Below, one piece after another: positions 1-8,556 of a DNA stretch of 56,557 bases. The notes under the pieces are model-generated. The model was not told the DNA's origin. It ran no database searches and worked only from the letters and a program-made list of their open reading frames with translations. Positions within the stretch are counted from its first letter, which is position 1. The number at the start of each line of letters is the position of its first letter. This stretch comes from Lachnospiraceae bacterium. GTDB taxonomy: Bacteria > Bacillota > Clostridia > Lachnospirales > Lachnospiraceae. The DNA is taken from positions 1 to 56,557 of the forward strand of contig JAQVCQ010000006.1 in the NCBI GenBank assembly GCA_028689715.1, written 5' to 3'. The translations under genes and the position numbers were made by a program.

Positions 1-140
1 GTTTATCATACAGTAAATTCATGTACGGACTTAAAGTTGCTGGCGTGGATATGAACAGAAAAATGCTTGCTGAAATGGCAGTAAATGATGCGCAGGGATT
101 TGCAGAACTTGCAGAACTTGCAAAATCTAAAATAGCATAA
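1..140 (+). CDS. rplT: 50S ribosomal protein L20, C-terminal end (partial)
   Basis: The reading frame beginning at base 3 is open from the window edge and ends in a TAA at 138-140. It encodes the last 45 residues of ribosomal protein L20, with the recognisable stretches [20 protein letters not shown] and a final [14 protein letters not shown]20 binds 23S rRNA early in 50S assembly and in many bacteria represses its own infC-rpmI-rplT operon. Here it would be the last gene of that operon, since an intrinsic terminator follows within 25 bases. The N-terminal part lies outside the window. Confidence 0.93.
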   Translation, partial: LSYSKFMYGLKVAGVDMNRKMLAEMAVNDAQGFAELAELAKSKIA

Positions 141-163
141 TCAAAAAGCATATTAAAAAAATG

Positions 164-193
164 AAAGTCCTTGAATTTATTCAAGGGCTTTTT
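164..193 (+). terminator. Intrinsic terminator of the rplT operon
   Basis: A 12-bp stem (arms 164-175 and 180-191, one G-U pair, 4-nt loop) is followed by a short run of T. It lies 24 bases after the rplT stop and ends the translation-factor/ribosomal-protein operon before pepD. Confidence 0.8.
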
Positions 194-249
194 ACCATTT
201 TAATGTTCGATATATGGGAAGGAGTAAGAGCCGGACTCTTAATAAGGAT

Positions 250-1695
250 ATGACAAAAATTGAACAATTGGAGCCAAAAGAAGTTTTTTCCTATTTTGAA
301 ACAATATGCGGGATTCCGCATGGATCCTATCATGAAAAAGCACTGAGCGACTACTGTGTTCAGTTCGCAAAAGAACATGGACTACAGGTAATGCAGGATG
401 AACTTTATAATGTGATCATTAAAAAAGATGCAACAAAAGGATATGAGCAGGAAGAACCGCTCATTATTCAGGGGCATCTTGATATGGTATGTGAAAAGAA
501 AAAAGAGGTCGAGTTCGATTTTGAAACACAGGGACTTAGGCTTGAAACGGATGGAAAACAGCTTTTTGCTGTCGGGACCACTTTAGGTGGGGATGATGGA
601 ATCGCGATTGCATATGCACTTGCAATCCTTGCATCGGATACAATCAGACATCCGACACTTGAGGTCGTATTTACTGTTTCTGAAGAAGTAGGCATGGAAG
701 GTGCGGCGGGGATTGACTTGTCTGCATGTAAAGGGAAAAGGCTTTTAAATATTGATTCTGAAGAAGAGGGAATCATGCTGAGCAGCTGCGCAGGAGGTGT
801 CCGTACTTATTCGGAGCTTCCGATAAGTCGTACAAAAGTAGAGGGAGACTTGATCAGACTTGAACTGAATGGACTTACAGGAGGACATTCGGGTGTTGAA
901 ATCCATAAGTGGCGTGCAAATGCAAACGTACTGATGGGCAGACTACTTCTTTCTCTGAACAGAAAGCATGCATTCTTGATTGCTGAACTTCGTGGCGGAT
1001 TGAAGGATAATGCAATTCCGAGAGAGAGTTATGCTGAGATGATTGTTTCGCCGGATCTTACACAGAGGATCGTTGATCAGATGAATGATCTGCTGACCGC
1101 ATATAAAAACGAATATCGCATTTCGGATCCTGGAATGGAACTTGGTATCCGGATAGAGAAGGATTTCAAGGGAGAAGCATTGGATGAAGCGTCATCACGC
1201 AGAGTGATCGGATTTTTAAATAGTGCACCAAACGGAATCCAGGCGATGAGCATGGAGATTGAGGGGCTGGTCGAAACGTCGCTTAATCTTGGGATTATGG
1301 AATTAAAAGAGGGTACCATGCTGTTTACTTATGCAATCAGAAGTTCGAAAGGAAGTGCCAAAGATGCACTTTGCGATAAGATGTGTATGATAACAGAATT
1401 ATTTGAAGGGTCTATTAGAATGAGCGGTAATTACCCGGCATGGGAGTTCAAGAAAGACTCGGCATTCCGGGATAAAATGTGCAGAATATACCATGAAATG
1501 TATGGAGTGCAGCCTCTGGTGGAAGCGGTGCATGCAGGTCTGGAGTGTGGTCTTCTTTCGGAAAAAATCGAAGATCTGGATTGTGTATCCATTGGACCAA
1601 ATATGTCAGGAATTCACACAACAGAAGAAAAACTTGACATCGCATCTGTAAAGAGAGTCTGGGAGTATATTCTCAGATTATTGGAAACGAAATAA
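250..1695 (+). CDS. pepD: Aminoacyl-histidine dipeptidase PepD (M20 family)
   Basis: Zinc-dependent cytosolic dipeptidase of the M20 family that cleaves Xaa-His and other dipeptides. Visible metal-site motifs are GHLDMV near residue 75, GGDDGIA near 115, the catalytic pair in VSEEVG near 145, and GGHSG in the lid domain. At 481 residues it has the usual length for E. coli-type PepD (about 485). I chose the ATG at 250 (MTKIEQLEPKEVFSYFE) because family proteins start close to this LxPxxVFxYFE motif. An in-frame ATG at 214 lies upstream of the best purine-rich ribosome-binding sequence (219-224), so it is unlikely. The gene stands alone between the rplT terminator and the convergent diguanylate cyclase gene. 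No intergenic terminator is obvious in the 15 bases between them. Confidence 0.93.
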   Translation: MTKIEQLEPKEVFSYFETICGIPHGSYHEKALSDYCVQFAKEHGLQVMQDELYNVIIKKDATKGYEQEEPLIIQGHLDMVCEKKKEVEFDFETQGLRLETDGKQLFAVGTTLGGDDGIAIAYALAILASDTIRHPTLEVVFTVSEEVGMEGAAGIDLSACKGKRLLNIDSEEEGIMLSSCAGGVRTYSELPISRTKVEGDLIRLELNGLTGGHSGVEIHKWRANANVLMGRLLLSLNRKHAFLIAELRGGLKDNAIPRESYAEMIVSPDLTQRIVDQMNDLLTAYKNEYRISDPGMELGIRIEKDFKGEALDEASSRRVIGFLNSAPNGIQAMSMEIEGLVETSLNLGIMELKEGTMLFTYAIRSSKGSAKDALCDKMCMITELFEGSIRMSGNYPAWEFKKDSAFRDKMCRIYHEMYGVQPLVEAVHAGLECGLLSEKIEDLDCVSIGPNMSGIHTTEEKLDIASVKRVWEYILRLLETK

Positions 1696-1710
1696 AAATC
1701 AAATCAAAGA

Positions 1711-2802
1711 CTATAGGACAATACAATTTTTACCGTTTTGTTTTCCCTGATATAACTTGCTGTCAGCTTTCTTTAACAGTTCAAGGTAATCGGTGCAGGC
1801 TTCATAAGACTGTATCCCGAATGTCATGGAAAATGGAACGGTATTTCCATGATATTGAACAGGATGTTCTATGATTTCTGAGCGTATTTTTTCGGCGAGT
1901 CTTGCGGCGTTGTTGGCGGGACAACCAGGAAGTAGAATTAAGATTTCTTCACCACCCCATCGGCAGATATAGTCGCTGTCTCTTACGATACGGTGCATAA
2001 TAGAGGACATTTTTAAAATGACCTGGTCTCCGCAATTGTGACCATAGGTGTCATTAATTAACTTAAAATCATCAATATCGCAAAGAAGTAAACTAAAGGG
2101 AATATTTGTCTGTTCTGCACGGTAGACAGCCTGTCTGAGGTGATCGACCATAAATCTGCGGTTGTAAAATCCTGTAAGAGGGTCTGTGATCGCCAAAGAA
2201 GAGAGCCGGCTGTTCCTTGCCCGCAGTGTGCTTTCAGAAAAAGTGATTGCAGAGTAAAATACTGAAAGACAGAACAGAATCAAAAGTATTGAAATGCCTG
2301 CATTTACCATATAAATAAAATAAAGGAACCGGATCTCTGAAACATGGTATAGCGGCTCTTCAAAATAGCTGTAAAGACGCATGGACAGGAATGCTACGGT
2401 TGCAACTATTGAAAATCCAAGGGTGCTGATTCTGTTATCATCTTTAAGTGTGGAAAGATATGATATATAATAGGTAAAAGGAATCAAGGCAAAGATATAT
2501 AGAGGAAAACCGGCATTCCAGCCGATGCAGATGGTCGCTGCAAAGATATAAAAGATGCTTTCGGTAAAAATAATTTTCAAAATCATGGAATAATCATTTC
2601 TGATTTCGGGAAGGAACATAGCAAAACAGACCATGATGCTCAAAAGATTGATCACGATCATAATTGGGATGGAAAGATAAGAAAAAACAACTAATGAAAT
2701 AACATGAACAATGGATGCAGACAAAACAATAATCGTCCCGTGATCCAGTTGTTTTGTTTGCGATAAAATGGACAGGTAAAAAGTCTTAAATCTATTTATC
2801 AT
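1711..2802 (-). CDS. Membrane-bound diguanylate cyclase (GGDEF protein)
   Basis: Predicted to make cyclic di-GMP from two GTP. The N-terminal half (to about residue 185) is hydrophobic with about five or six membrane segments and probably senses a signal. The C-terminal half is a GGDEF domain beginning near ITDPLTGFYNRR. The active-site loop reads RWGGEEI (about residues 281-287), an accepted GG[D/E]E[F/I] form. The product-inhibition I-site RxxD is present as RDSD, five residues before GGEE, so feedback inhibition is likely. The start at 2802 (MINRFKTFYL) has a good AGGAGT ribosome-binding site six bases upstream. The longer frame from 2832 would put that site inside the gene. It is monocistronic on the minus strand. 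The PilZ gene at 43066 is a plausible downstream reader of its product, but that link is inferred. Confidence 0.9.
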   Translation of the reverse strand: MINRFKTFYLSILSQTKQLDHGTIIVLSASIVHVISLVVFSYLSIPIMIVINLLSIMVCFAMFLPEIRNDYSMILKIIFTESIFYIFAATICIGWNAGFPLYIFALIPFTYYISYLSTLKDDNRISTLGFSIVATVAFLSMRLYSYFEEPLYHVSEIRFLYFIYMVNAGISILLILFCLSVFYSAITFSESTLRARNSRLSSLAITDPLTGFYNRRFMVDHLRQAVYRAEQTNIPFSLLLCDIDDFKLINDTYGHNCGDQVILKMSSIMHRIVRDSDYICRWGGEEILILLPGCPANNAARLAEKIRSEIIEHPVQYHGNTVPFSMTFGIQSYEACTDYLELLKKADSKLYQGKQNGKNCIVL

Positions 2803-2853
2803 GACCGACTCCTGAAACATTAAAAAACGCAATAGGAAAATAGTAACAAAAGT

Positions 2854-2883
2854 AGTCTATCACAAGTATTTTGCACCTGTAAA
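2854..2883 (-). promoter_or_regulatory. Candidate sigma-A promoter of the diguanylate cyclase gene
   Basis: Read on the minus strand there is a TTTACA -35 (2883-2878), an 18-bp spacer and a TAGACT -10 (2859-2854), about 50 bases ahead of the start codon. The match is moderate. Confidence 0.4.
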
Positions 2884-2919
2884 GTGGTAAAGCGTGAATA
2901 TTAAGATATTCTTCTATAT

Positions 2920-2949
2920 TTTACATAGAAAGAATTGTTGTGATATGCT
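2920..2949 (+). promoter_or_regulatory. Candidate sigma-A promoter of the ybaK-TPM operon
   Basis: TTTACA (2920-2925), an 18-bp spacer and TATGCT (2944-2949). Transcription would begin near 2956, about 30 bases before the chosen ybaK start, which also argues against the longer frame beginning at 2894. Confidence 0.45.
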
Positions 2950-2986
2950 AAACTTTGAAACAAAGGCAGAAGAGGCTGGTAGCATA

Positions 2987-3493
2987 ATGGCAAAAGAAAA
3001 AGAAGTTAAAACAAATGCGATGCGTATTTTAGAACAGAATAAAATAAGTTATCAGGTATTGACTTACGAATGTGATGAGTTTATTGAAGGAACAAAGGTC
3101 GCAGATCTTGTAGGATTATCTTACCGGAATGTATTTAAAACTCTGGTAGCCCTGGGAAAATCTGGGCAATATTATGTGTTTGTAATTCCGGTAGATCAGG
3201 AACTGGATCTGAAAAAAGCGGCAAAAGCTGTGGGAGAAAAGTCTGTCACCATGCTGCCTTTAAAAGATCTGACAAATGTGACCGGATATATCAGAGGTGG
3301 ATGTACTGCAATTGGAATGAAAAAACAGTTTGTAACTGTGATCCATAAGAGCTGTGAAACGATTGATATGATTACGGTCAGTGGAGGTAAACCTGGATGT
3401 CAGGTTCAGTTATCGGTCAAAGATTACATAAAGGCAAGCAGAGGAAAAACGGCGGATATCACAGCTGATCTATCAACAGAGATATCCAATTAA
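2987..3493 (+). CDS. ybaK: Cys-tRNA(Pro)/Cys-tRNA(Cys) deacylase, YbaK/EbsC family
   Basis: Trans-editing enzyme that hydrolyses mischarged Cys-tRNA(Pro). Family hallmarks are visible: the N-terminal NAMRILEQNKISY segment, a conserved LVALGKSGQYYVFVIP strand pair, the DLKKAAKAVGEKSV helix with the conserved lysine, and GYIRGGCTAIG, the substrate loop of the YbaK/ProX fold. The product is 168 residues, close to the family length of about 160. I place the start at the ATG at 2987 (MAKEKEVKTNAM). The upstream extension to 2894 is poorly conserved in character and overlaps the putative promoter. It is the first gene of a four-gene run (to 6028) with spacings of 31 bases or less. Confidence 0.88.
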   Translation: MAKEKEVKTNAMRILEQNKISYQVLTYECDEFIEGTKVADLVGLSYRNVFKTLVALGKSGQYYVFVIPVDQELDLKKAAKAVGEKSVTMLPLKDLTNVTGYIRGGCTAIGMKKQFVTVIHKSCETIDMITVSGGKPGCQVQLSVKDYIKASRGKTADITADLSTEISN

Positions 3494-3524
3494 AATACTT
3501 GTCTGGGAAGTAAAGGAATTCAGG

Positions 3525-4160
3525 ATGTTCAAAAGGTATCAACAAAAGAGTCCTATTGCGGAATCATATCATGAGATTGATTATGGTGATCTGAAATTAC
3601 ATTATAAACTGGTCAGGTGTGACAGAAAGTCATATGAAGTGCAGATCAGACCGGGTGGGAAAGTCGTGATCAGAGCACCGCACCAGCTTCCAATGACAGT
3701 GATCAGAGATTTTTTGGTTCAGCGTGAAGAATGGATCAAAAATAAGTATCATGAACAATCCAAAATAAGGGCTGGTAAAGAAACTGATCTAAAGACAATA
3801 GAACTTGAAAAGCGGTATAGAAAAGCAGCAATGGATTATATTCCAAAAAGAGTTGCATATTACGCCGGGATCATGGATGTCAGTTATGGTAAGATATCGA
3901 TCAGAGATGCAAAAACGAGATGGGGAAGCTGCAGCAGTTCGGGGAATCTTTCTTTTAGCTGGAGACTCATGCTGGCACCGTTTTCTGTATTGGATTATGT
4001 TGTGGTGCACGAATTGTGTCACAGGGTTCATATGAACCATTCGAAAGAGTTCTGGTATCTTGTGGAATATTATATACCTGATTACAAAATAAAACGTAAG
4101 TGGTTGAAAGAGAATGGAAAACATCTTCATGTACTAGCAATAGAGGAGGGGCAGGAATGA
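3525..4160 (+). CDS. YgjP-like metallopeptidase domain protein (DUF45, SprT-like)
   Basis: Putative zinc metalloprotease of the YgjP/DUF45 family. The catalytic HExxH is present as VVVHELCHRVHMNHSKEFW near residue 163, with the downstream HSKEFW that supplies the third ligand region. Just before it is the family motif RWGSCSSSGNLSFSWRLML. The length of 211 residues is close to the usual 230. Its cellular role is not established for this family. The last bases overlap the next gene by 4 nt (ATGA), so the two are translationally coupled. Confidence 0.85.
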   Translation: MFKRYQQKSPIAESYHEIDYGDLKLHYKLVRCDRKSYEVQIRPGGKVVIRAPHQLPMTVIRDFLVQREEWIKNKYHEQSKIRAGKETDLKTIELEKRYRKAAMDYIPKRVAYYAGIMDVSYGKISIRDAKTRWGSCSSSGNLSFSWRLMLAPFSVLDYVVVHELCHRVHMNHSKEFWYLVEYYIPDYKIKRKWLKENGKHLHVLAIEEGQE

Positions 4161-5140
4161 TCTTTATCTGTAAGAATTGTGGAGGATCAACAGTCTATGA
4201 TCCAGATGTGAAAAAAATGCATTGTCCTTATTGTGATGGACTGGACAGTGAAGAAATCAGAAAGTCAGAACAAATGTCTACATGCCCTTCCTGCGGTGCA
4301 CCATTAGATGCAGGGGAGGTGTCACTGGCCCAAAAATGTGATAATTGCGGTAATTATATTATTTTTGATGAGAGAGTCGAAGGAGAGAACAGACCACATC
4401 TGATCCTGCCATTTATGATTGGGAGAGATAAGATGAAAGAGTTGCTGCAGCAGCAGTTCAAAAAAAAGGTCTTTATGCCGGATTCGTTTTTATCAGAAAG
4501 TAAACTGCAGACGATTGAAGGCATCTATGTTCCTTTTTGGCTCTACGACCTGGAGTCGGATATGGATTATGAGGGCAAGGGTACTTCGGTAAGAATCTGG
4601 ACAACCGGAGAGATGGAATATACAGAAACTTCATTCTATTCTGTTAACAGAAAAATGAAGGCTGAATTTACACGCTTACCGGTGGATGCGTCATTGAATA
4701 TGGAAGATGGCATCATGGATCTGATGGAGCCTTATGATTATTCAGCGCTCTCCGATTTTAAAGAAAAATATCTCTCGGGCTTCCTTGGGGAAAAATATGG
4801 ACTGAATGCAGAGGAACTTGAAGCAAGAGCTTCTGAGAAAGCACAGATTGATACAGAAAATTTATTGAATAATTCAATACAGGGATATCAGAGCATCACA
4901 CCTGTCAGAAAAGAATTCCAGACAAGTATTAAGACAAAAGAGTATGCGCTGATGCCGGTCTGGAAATATGACTATCAGTACAGAGGAAAACAATATCTGT
5001 TTCATATTAATGGACAGACGGGAAAAATAGTAGGAGAAGTACCAATATCCGTTCCGAAGGCAATTGCATACAGCCTGACTGTTTTTCTTGGGTGTGGGGC
5101 ATTGATCCAATTGGTATTATCTTTTCTGGAGGTGCTATAA
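4157..5140 (+). CDS. Zinc-ribbon protein with C-terminal membrane anchor
   Basis: A 327-residue protein whose N terminus carries two CxxC...CxxC zinc ribbons (Cys5/8 with 23/26, and Cys43/46 with 61/64), resembling TFIIB-type or rubredoxin-like ribbons. The middle is a mixed alpha/beta region with the motif IEGIYVPFWLYDL. The last 25 residues form one hydrophobic segment (about 300-325), so the protein is probably membrane-anchored. Such proteins are often misnamed as PriA- or RNA polymerase-like in annotations, but no catalytic domain is visible. The start at 4157 has an AGAGGAGGGG ribosome-binding sequence and overlaps the metalloprotease stop. The gene abuts the TPM gene with no intergenic bases, so the two probably act together in the envelope (inference). 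Confidence 0.7.
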   Translation: MIFICKNCGGSTVYDPDVKKMHCPYCDGLDSEEIRKSEQMSTCPSCGAPLDAGEVSLAQKCDNCGNYIIFDERVEGENRPHLILPFMIGRDKMKELLQQQFKKKVFMPDSFLSESKLQTIEGIYVPFWLYDLESDMDYEGKGTSVRIWTTGEMEYTETSFYSVNRKMKAEFTRLPVDASLNMEDGIMDLMEPYDYSALSDFKEKYLSGFLGEKYGLNAEELEARASEKAQIDTENLLNNSIQGYQSITPVRKEFQTSIKTKEYALMPVWKYDYQYRGKQYLFHINGQTGKIVGEVPISVPKAIAYSLTVFLGCGALIQLVLSFLEVL

Positions 5141-6028
5141 ATGGTGAAAAAATATCTGAGTCATTTTAAATATTTTTTTATAGTCATTGGAATAGTTCTG
5201 ACTGTAACGATCATTGCGATGATCATAAAATCATTCACAACATCTGAATATCCGGATAGGAGCAACCTTGAAACAGATACGAATGAACGTGTTTTTGACT
5301 ATGCTGACAAACTCACGGATGCGCAGGAGAATTCTCTAAGAGAGTTGATATTACAAAAACAGAAACAGACTGGATGTGATATTATACTGGTCACTCTTGA
5401 AGAATCACTTGAGGAGTATGCCCTTTCGTATGAAAACATACTTGGAACACTAAGCGTTGATCAGTATGTGATGGTCTATGCAGATAATTTTTATGATGAA
5501 CATAAATTTGGATATGATCAGGCGTATGGAGATGGCGCGATATATGTAGACAACTGGGGGAGAGAACGGGATGGCTACAGATATACCTGGTTTGGGACAT
5601 CGGGAAGAGCGGAGGCGACTTATTCGGATGGGATGATCGACAACCTGATCGAACGAGTCATAGACCGGACAAATGAAGATCCTTATCAGGCATATGTGAC
5701 GTATGTGAACCAATTTTCAGAGGATATGGATTCGGGATTTTCTTTTAATTACGATATGCCAGTCTCGGTCATGTTGGTATTGTTACTGATCATTACAGGC
5801 AGCTATGTATCCTATCAGCTTGCGGGAAATCGTAACATCAAAACAACAAGGGCAGATACCTATATTGCAGCCGGAGCGCTTCATTTTGACAGAAAAGACG
5901 ATCAGTTCTTAAATAAAATGGTTACGAGCAGAAGGATTCCGAAAAACACTTCAGGGTCCGGTGGCGGTGGTGGACACCATATGTCTGCAGGAGGACATTC
6001 TCATGGAGGTGGCGGTGGAAGGCACTAA
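5141..6028 (+). CDS. TPM-domain membrane protein with Gly/His-rich tail
   Basis: A 295-residue protein. It has an N-terminal transmembrane segment (about 9-31), an extracytoplasmic TPM domain (about 45-190) with the typical opening VFDYADKLTDAQENSLREL and the TGCDIILVTL strand, a second membrane segment (about 205-228) and a cytosolic tail ending in glycine and histidine clusters (GSGGGGGHHMSAGGHSHGGG). TPM (YgcG/TPM_phosphatase) domains occur in thylakoid phosphatase TLP18.3 and in many bacterial membrane proteins of unsettled function. The His/Gly tail could bind metal, but similar Gly/Ser-rich tails are usual in this family. It is the last gene of the operon, directly before a bidirectional terminator. 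Confidence 0.8.
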   Translation: MVKKYLSHFKYFFIVIGIVLTVTIIAMIIKSFTTSEYPDRSNLETDTNERVFDYADKLTDAQENSLRELILQKQKQTGCDIILVTLEESLEEYALSYENILGTLSVDQYVMVYADNFYDEHKFGYDQAYGDGAIYVDNWGRERDGYRYTWFGTSGRAEATYSDGMIDNLIERVIDRTNEDPYQAYVTYVNQFSEDMDSGFSFNYDMPVSVMLVLLLIITGSYVSYQLAGNRNIKTTRADTYIAAGALHFDRKDDQFLNKMVTSRRIPKNTSGSGGGGGHHMSAGGHSHGGGGGRH

Positions 6029-6046
6029 AAATTTATAAACAGACAT

Positions 6047-6081
6047 AAAAAAACAGCCTCTTGACGGGAGAGGCTGTTTTT
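6047..6081. terminator. Bidirectional intrinsic terminator between the TPM gene and rpsT
   Basis: An 8-bp GC-rich core stem (CAGCCTCT 6054-6061 with AGAGGCTG 6069-6076) is flanked by A and T runs on both sides. It can therefore terminate the TPM operon on the plus strand and rpsT on the minus strand. Confidence 0.88.
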
Positions 6082-6090
6082 AAAGCATCA

Positions 6091-6354
6091 TTATGCCATT
6101 TTATTTACAGCTTTTGATAAACGAGATACTTTTCTGGCAGCAGTATTTTTGTGATATATGCCTTTTGAAGTAGCTTTATCAATTGTTGAAATCGCATCAG
6201 TCAGACTGGAAGCAGCAATTGCTTTATCTCCAGATTCTACAGCAGCTACAACTTTTTTAATTGAAGTTTTCACGCTTGATTTGATGGCTTTATTTCTTTC
6301 AGCTTTTGTTCTGTTTACTAAAATTCTTTTCTTTGCAGATTTGATGTTAGCCAA
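6091..6354 (-). CDS. rpsT: 30S ribosomal protein S20 (TTG start)
   Basis: S20 is a primary binder of 16S rRNA in 30S assembly. The protein reads ANIKSAKKRILVNRTKAERN at its N terminus and ends SRLSKAVNKMA, 87 residues, the usual length. I choose the TTG at 6354-6352 as start because a perfect AGGAGG (complement of 6363-6368) sits eight bases upstream and S20 proteins conventionally begin MANIKSAKKR. The GTG three codons earlier (6363) overlaps that site. The non-ATG start is notable because E. coli rpsT also starts with UUG, and that codon is part of its autogenous translational control (known biology). The gene is alone on the minus strand, with a strong promoter about 100 bases upstream and a shared terminator behind it. 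Confidence 0.93.
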   Translation of the reverse strand: MANIKSAKKRILVNRTKAERNKAIKSSVKTSIKKVVAAVESGDKAIAASSLTDAISTIDKATSKGIYHKNTAARKVSRLSKAVNKMA

Positions 6355-6450
6355 GACCCGCACCTCCTATTTACATAAAATGTAGATTAATATGAATGTG
6401 TGTAACATCAATTCCGGACACGGACGTATCGAATTACACATATGTTTAGT

Positions 6451-6479
6451 ATTGTAAAGTAAGGGCACTTTATTGTCAA
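6451..6479 (-). promoter_or_regulatory. Sigma-A promoter of rpsT
   Basis: On the minus strand: consensus TTGACA (6479-6474), a 17-bp spacer, and TACAAT (6456-6451). Transcription would start near 6444, giving a 5' leader of about 90 nt before the TTG start. Confidence 0.8.
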
Positions 6480-6587
6480 TAGTTTTCTCTTAAAATAGAT
6501 GATTTTTTTTGATGGTTCATAGTATGAGTCTATCATAAAAACACATAGATTTCTCTATAAAATATAAGAAATCCCAACGCAGACTTA

Positions 6588-6617
6588 TAGACAGTAAGAC
6601 CGAAATTGTGGTATACT
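6588..6617 (+). promoter_or_regulatory. Sigma-A promoter of lepA-hemW
   Basis: TAGACA (6588-6593), an 18-bp spacer and TATACT (6612-6617), about 43 bases before the lepA ATG. Confidence 0.6.
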
Positions 6618-6660
6618 CTCGTGAGAATATCAGCAGTAGAAATGGATAACGGAGGAAAGA

Positions 6661-8475
6661 ATGGCGCATATCGATAAAAGTAAGATCAGAAATTTTTGTA
6701 TCGTTGCACATATAGATCATGGTAAATCAACTTTGGCAGATCGTATCATTGAAAAGACAGGACTTTTGACCAGCAGAGAGATGCAGGCACAGGTTCTTGA
6801 CAATATGGATCTGGAGCGTGAGCGTGGAATTACGATCAAAGCACAGTCTGTAAGAACCGTGTATAAAGCGAAGGATGGAGAAGAATATATCTTCAATCTG
6901 ATCGATACCCCGGGGCACGTGGACTTTAATTATGAGGTGAGCAGAAGCCTTGCGGCATGTGATGGCGCAATTCTTGTTGTGGATGCAGCACAGGGAATTG
7001 AGGCACAGACACTTGCGAATGTATACCTTGCACTTGATCATAATCTGGATGTATTTCCTGTTATTAATAAAATTGACCTTCCAAGTGCTGAACCTGACAG
7101 GGTCAAAGAGGAGATTGAAGATGTGATTGGAATCGAAGCGCATGATGCACCTTTGATCTCAGCTAAAAATGGACTTGGGATCGAGGATGTACTGGAAGCG
7201 ATTGTTGCAAAGATTCCGGCACCGGGTGGAAGTGATGACAATCCATTGCAGGCACTTATTTTTGATTCGATCTATGATTCTTATAAAGGTGTTATTATTT
7301 TCTGCAGAATCATGGAGGGAACCGTCAGAAAAGGTACTAAGATCAAAATGATGGCGACCGGTGCAACTGCAGATGTTGTAGAAGCAGGCTATTTTGGAGC
7401 GGGGCAATTTATCCCGTGTGAAGAGTTGTCGGCAGGTATGGTAGGCTATCTGACTGCTTCAATCAAAAATGTAAAAGACACTGCAGTTGGTGATACCGTA
7501 ACAGATGCGGATCGACCATGTAAAGACCCTTTACCAGGATATAAAAAAGTCAATTCTATGGTATATTGCGGGATGTATCCGGCTGACGGCGCTAAATATC
7601 CGGATTTAAGAGATGCGCTGGAAAAATTACAGTTAAATGATGCATCATTAAATTATGAACCAGAAACTTCTGTGGCGCTGGGATTTGGGTACAGATGTGG
7701 ATTTCTTGGGCTTTTGCATCTTGAGATCATACAGGAAAGACTTGAACGAGAATATAATCTTGATCTTGTTACCACAGCACCGAGTGTTATTTACAAAGTA
7801 CATAAAAATAATGGCGATGTCATTGAACTGACTAATCCGACGAATTTACCGGATCCTTCGGAAATTGAATATATGGAAGAGCCTATTGTTAGCGCTGAAA
7901 TCATGGTAACGACCGAGTATATCGGAAGTATTATGGAATTGTGTCAGGAAAGACGCGGTGTTTATCTTGGAATGGAATATATGGAAGCAACAAGAGCAAC
8001 ACTCCGCTATGAACTGCCACTGAATGAAATCATATATGACTTTTTTGATGCCCTGAAATCCAGGTCAAAAGGATATGCTTCTTTTGATTATTCGATCAAA
8101 GGATATTCGAGATCGGATCTTGTCAAGCTTGATATTCTGATCAACAGGGAAGAAGTAGATGCACTGTCTTTTATTGTTCATAAGGATACTTCATATGAAA
8201 GAGGCAGAAAAATGTGTGAAAAGCTGAAGGATGAGATTCCGAGACAACTATTTGAAATTCCAATCCAGGCAGCTGTTGGAAGTAAGGTCATCGCGCGCGA
8301 AACCGTAAAAGCAATGCGAAAAGACGTACTTGCCAAATGTTACGGTGGTGATATTACCAGAAAGAAAAAACTTCTTGAAAAACAAAAAGAAGGTAAAAAG
8401 AGAATGAGGCAGGTAGGAAATGTAGAGATTCCACAGAAAGCCTTTATGAGTGTTCTGAAACTGGACAGTGATTAA
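6661..8475 (+). CDS. lepA: Elongation factor 4 (LepA), ribosome-bound GTPase
   Basis: Translation factor that acts on ribosomes during initiation or stress, with back-translocation activity in vitro. The GTPase domain shows the P-loop AHIDHGKST (residues 17-25), the switch region RGITIK, DTPGH and NKIDLP. The LepA-specific C-terminal domain is recognisable ([53 protein letters not shown]). The length of 604 residues is typical. A GGAGG ribosome-binding site precedes the ATG. hemW follows after 81 bases, the same order seen in many Firmicutes, so co-transcription is likely. Confidence 0.97.
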   Translation: MAHIDKSKIRNFCIVAHIDHGKSTLADRIIEKTGLLTSREMQAQVLDNMDLERERGITIKAQSVRTVYKAKDGEEYIFNLIDTPGHVDFNYEVSRSLAACDGAILVVDAAQGIEAQTLANVYLALDHNLDVFPVINKIDLPSAEPDRVKEEIEDVIGIEAHDAPLISAKNGLGIEDVLEAIVAKIPAPGGSDDNPLQALIFDSIYDSYKGVIIFCRIMEGTVRKGTKIKMMATGATADVVEAGYFGAGQFIPCEELSAGMVGYLTASIKNVKDTAVGDTVTDADRPCKDPLPGYKKVNSMVYCGMYPADGAKYPDLRDALEKLQLNDASLNYEPETSVALGFGYRCGFLGLLHLEIIQERLEREYNLDLVTTAPSVIYKVHKNNGDVIELTNPTNLPDPSEIEYMEEPIVSAEIMVTTEYIGSIMELCQERRGVYLGMEYMEATRATLRYELPLNEIIYDFFDALKSRSKGYASFDYSIKGYSRSDLVKLDILINREEVDALSFIVHKDTSYERGRKMCEKLKDEIPRQLFEIPIQAAVGSKVIARETVKAMRKDVLAKCYGGDITRKKKLLEKQKEGKKRMRQVGNVEIPQKAFMSVLKLDSD

Positions 8476-8556
8476 AGCGACAGAGCATGGAACAATGATG
8501 CAATGTTATGATTTTTATTTCTGTATGATTCGATATTGATACAGATTGGAGTAAAT

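Noticed and set aside
8476-8556. Possible terminator between lepA and hemW
   Set aside because: The best stem has a mismatch and is AT-poorly paired, and co-transcription is more likely.
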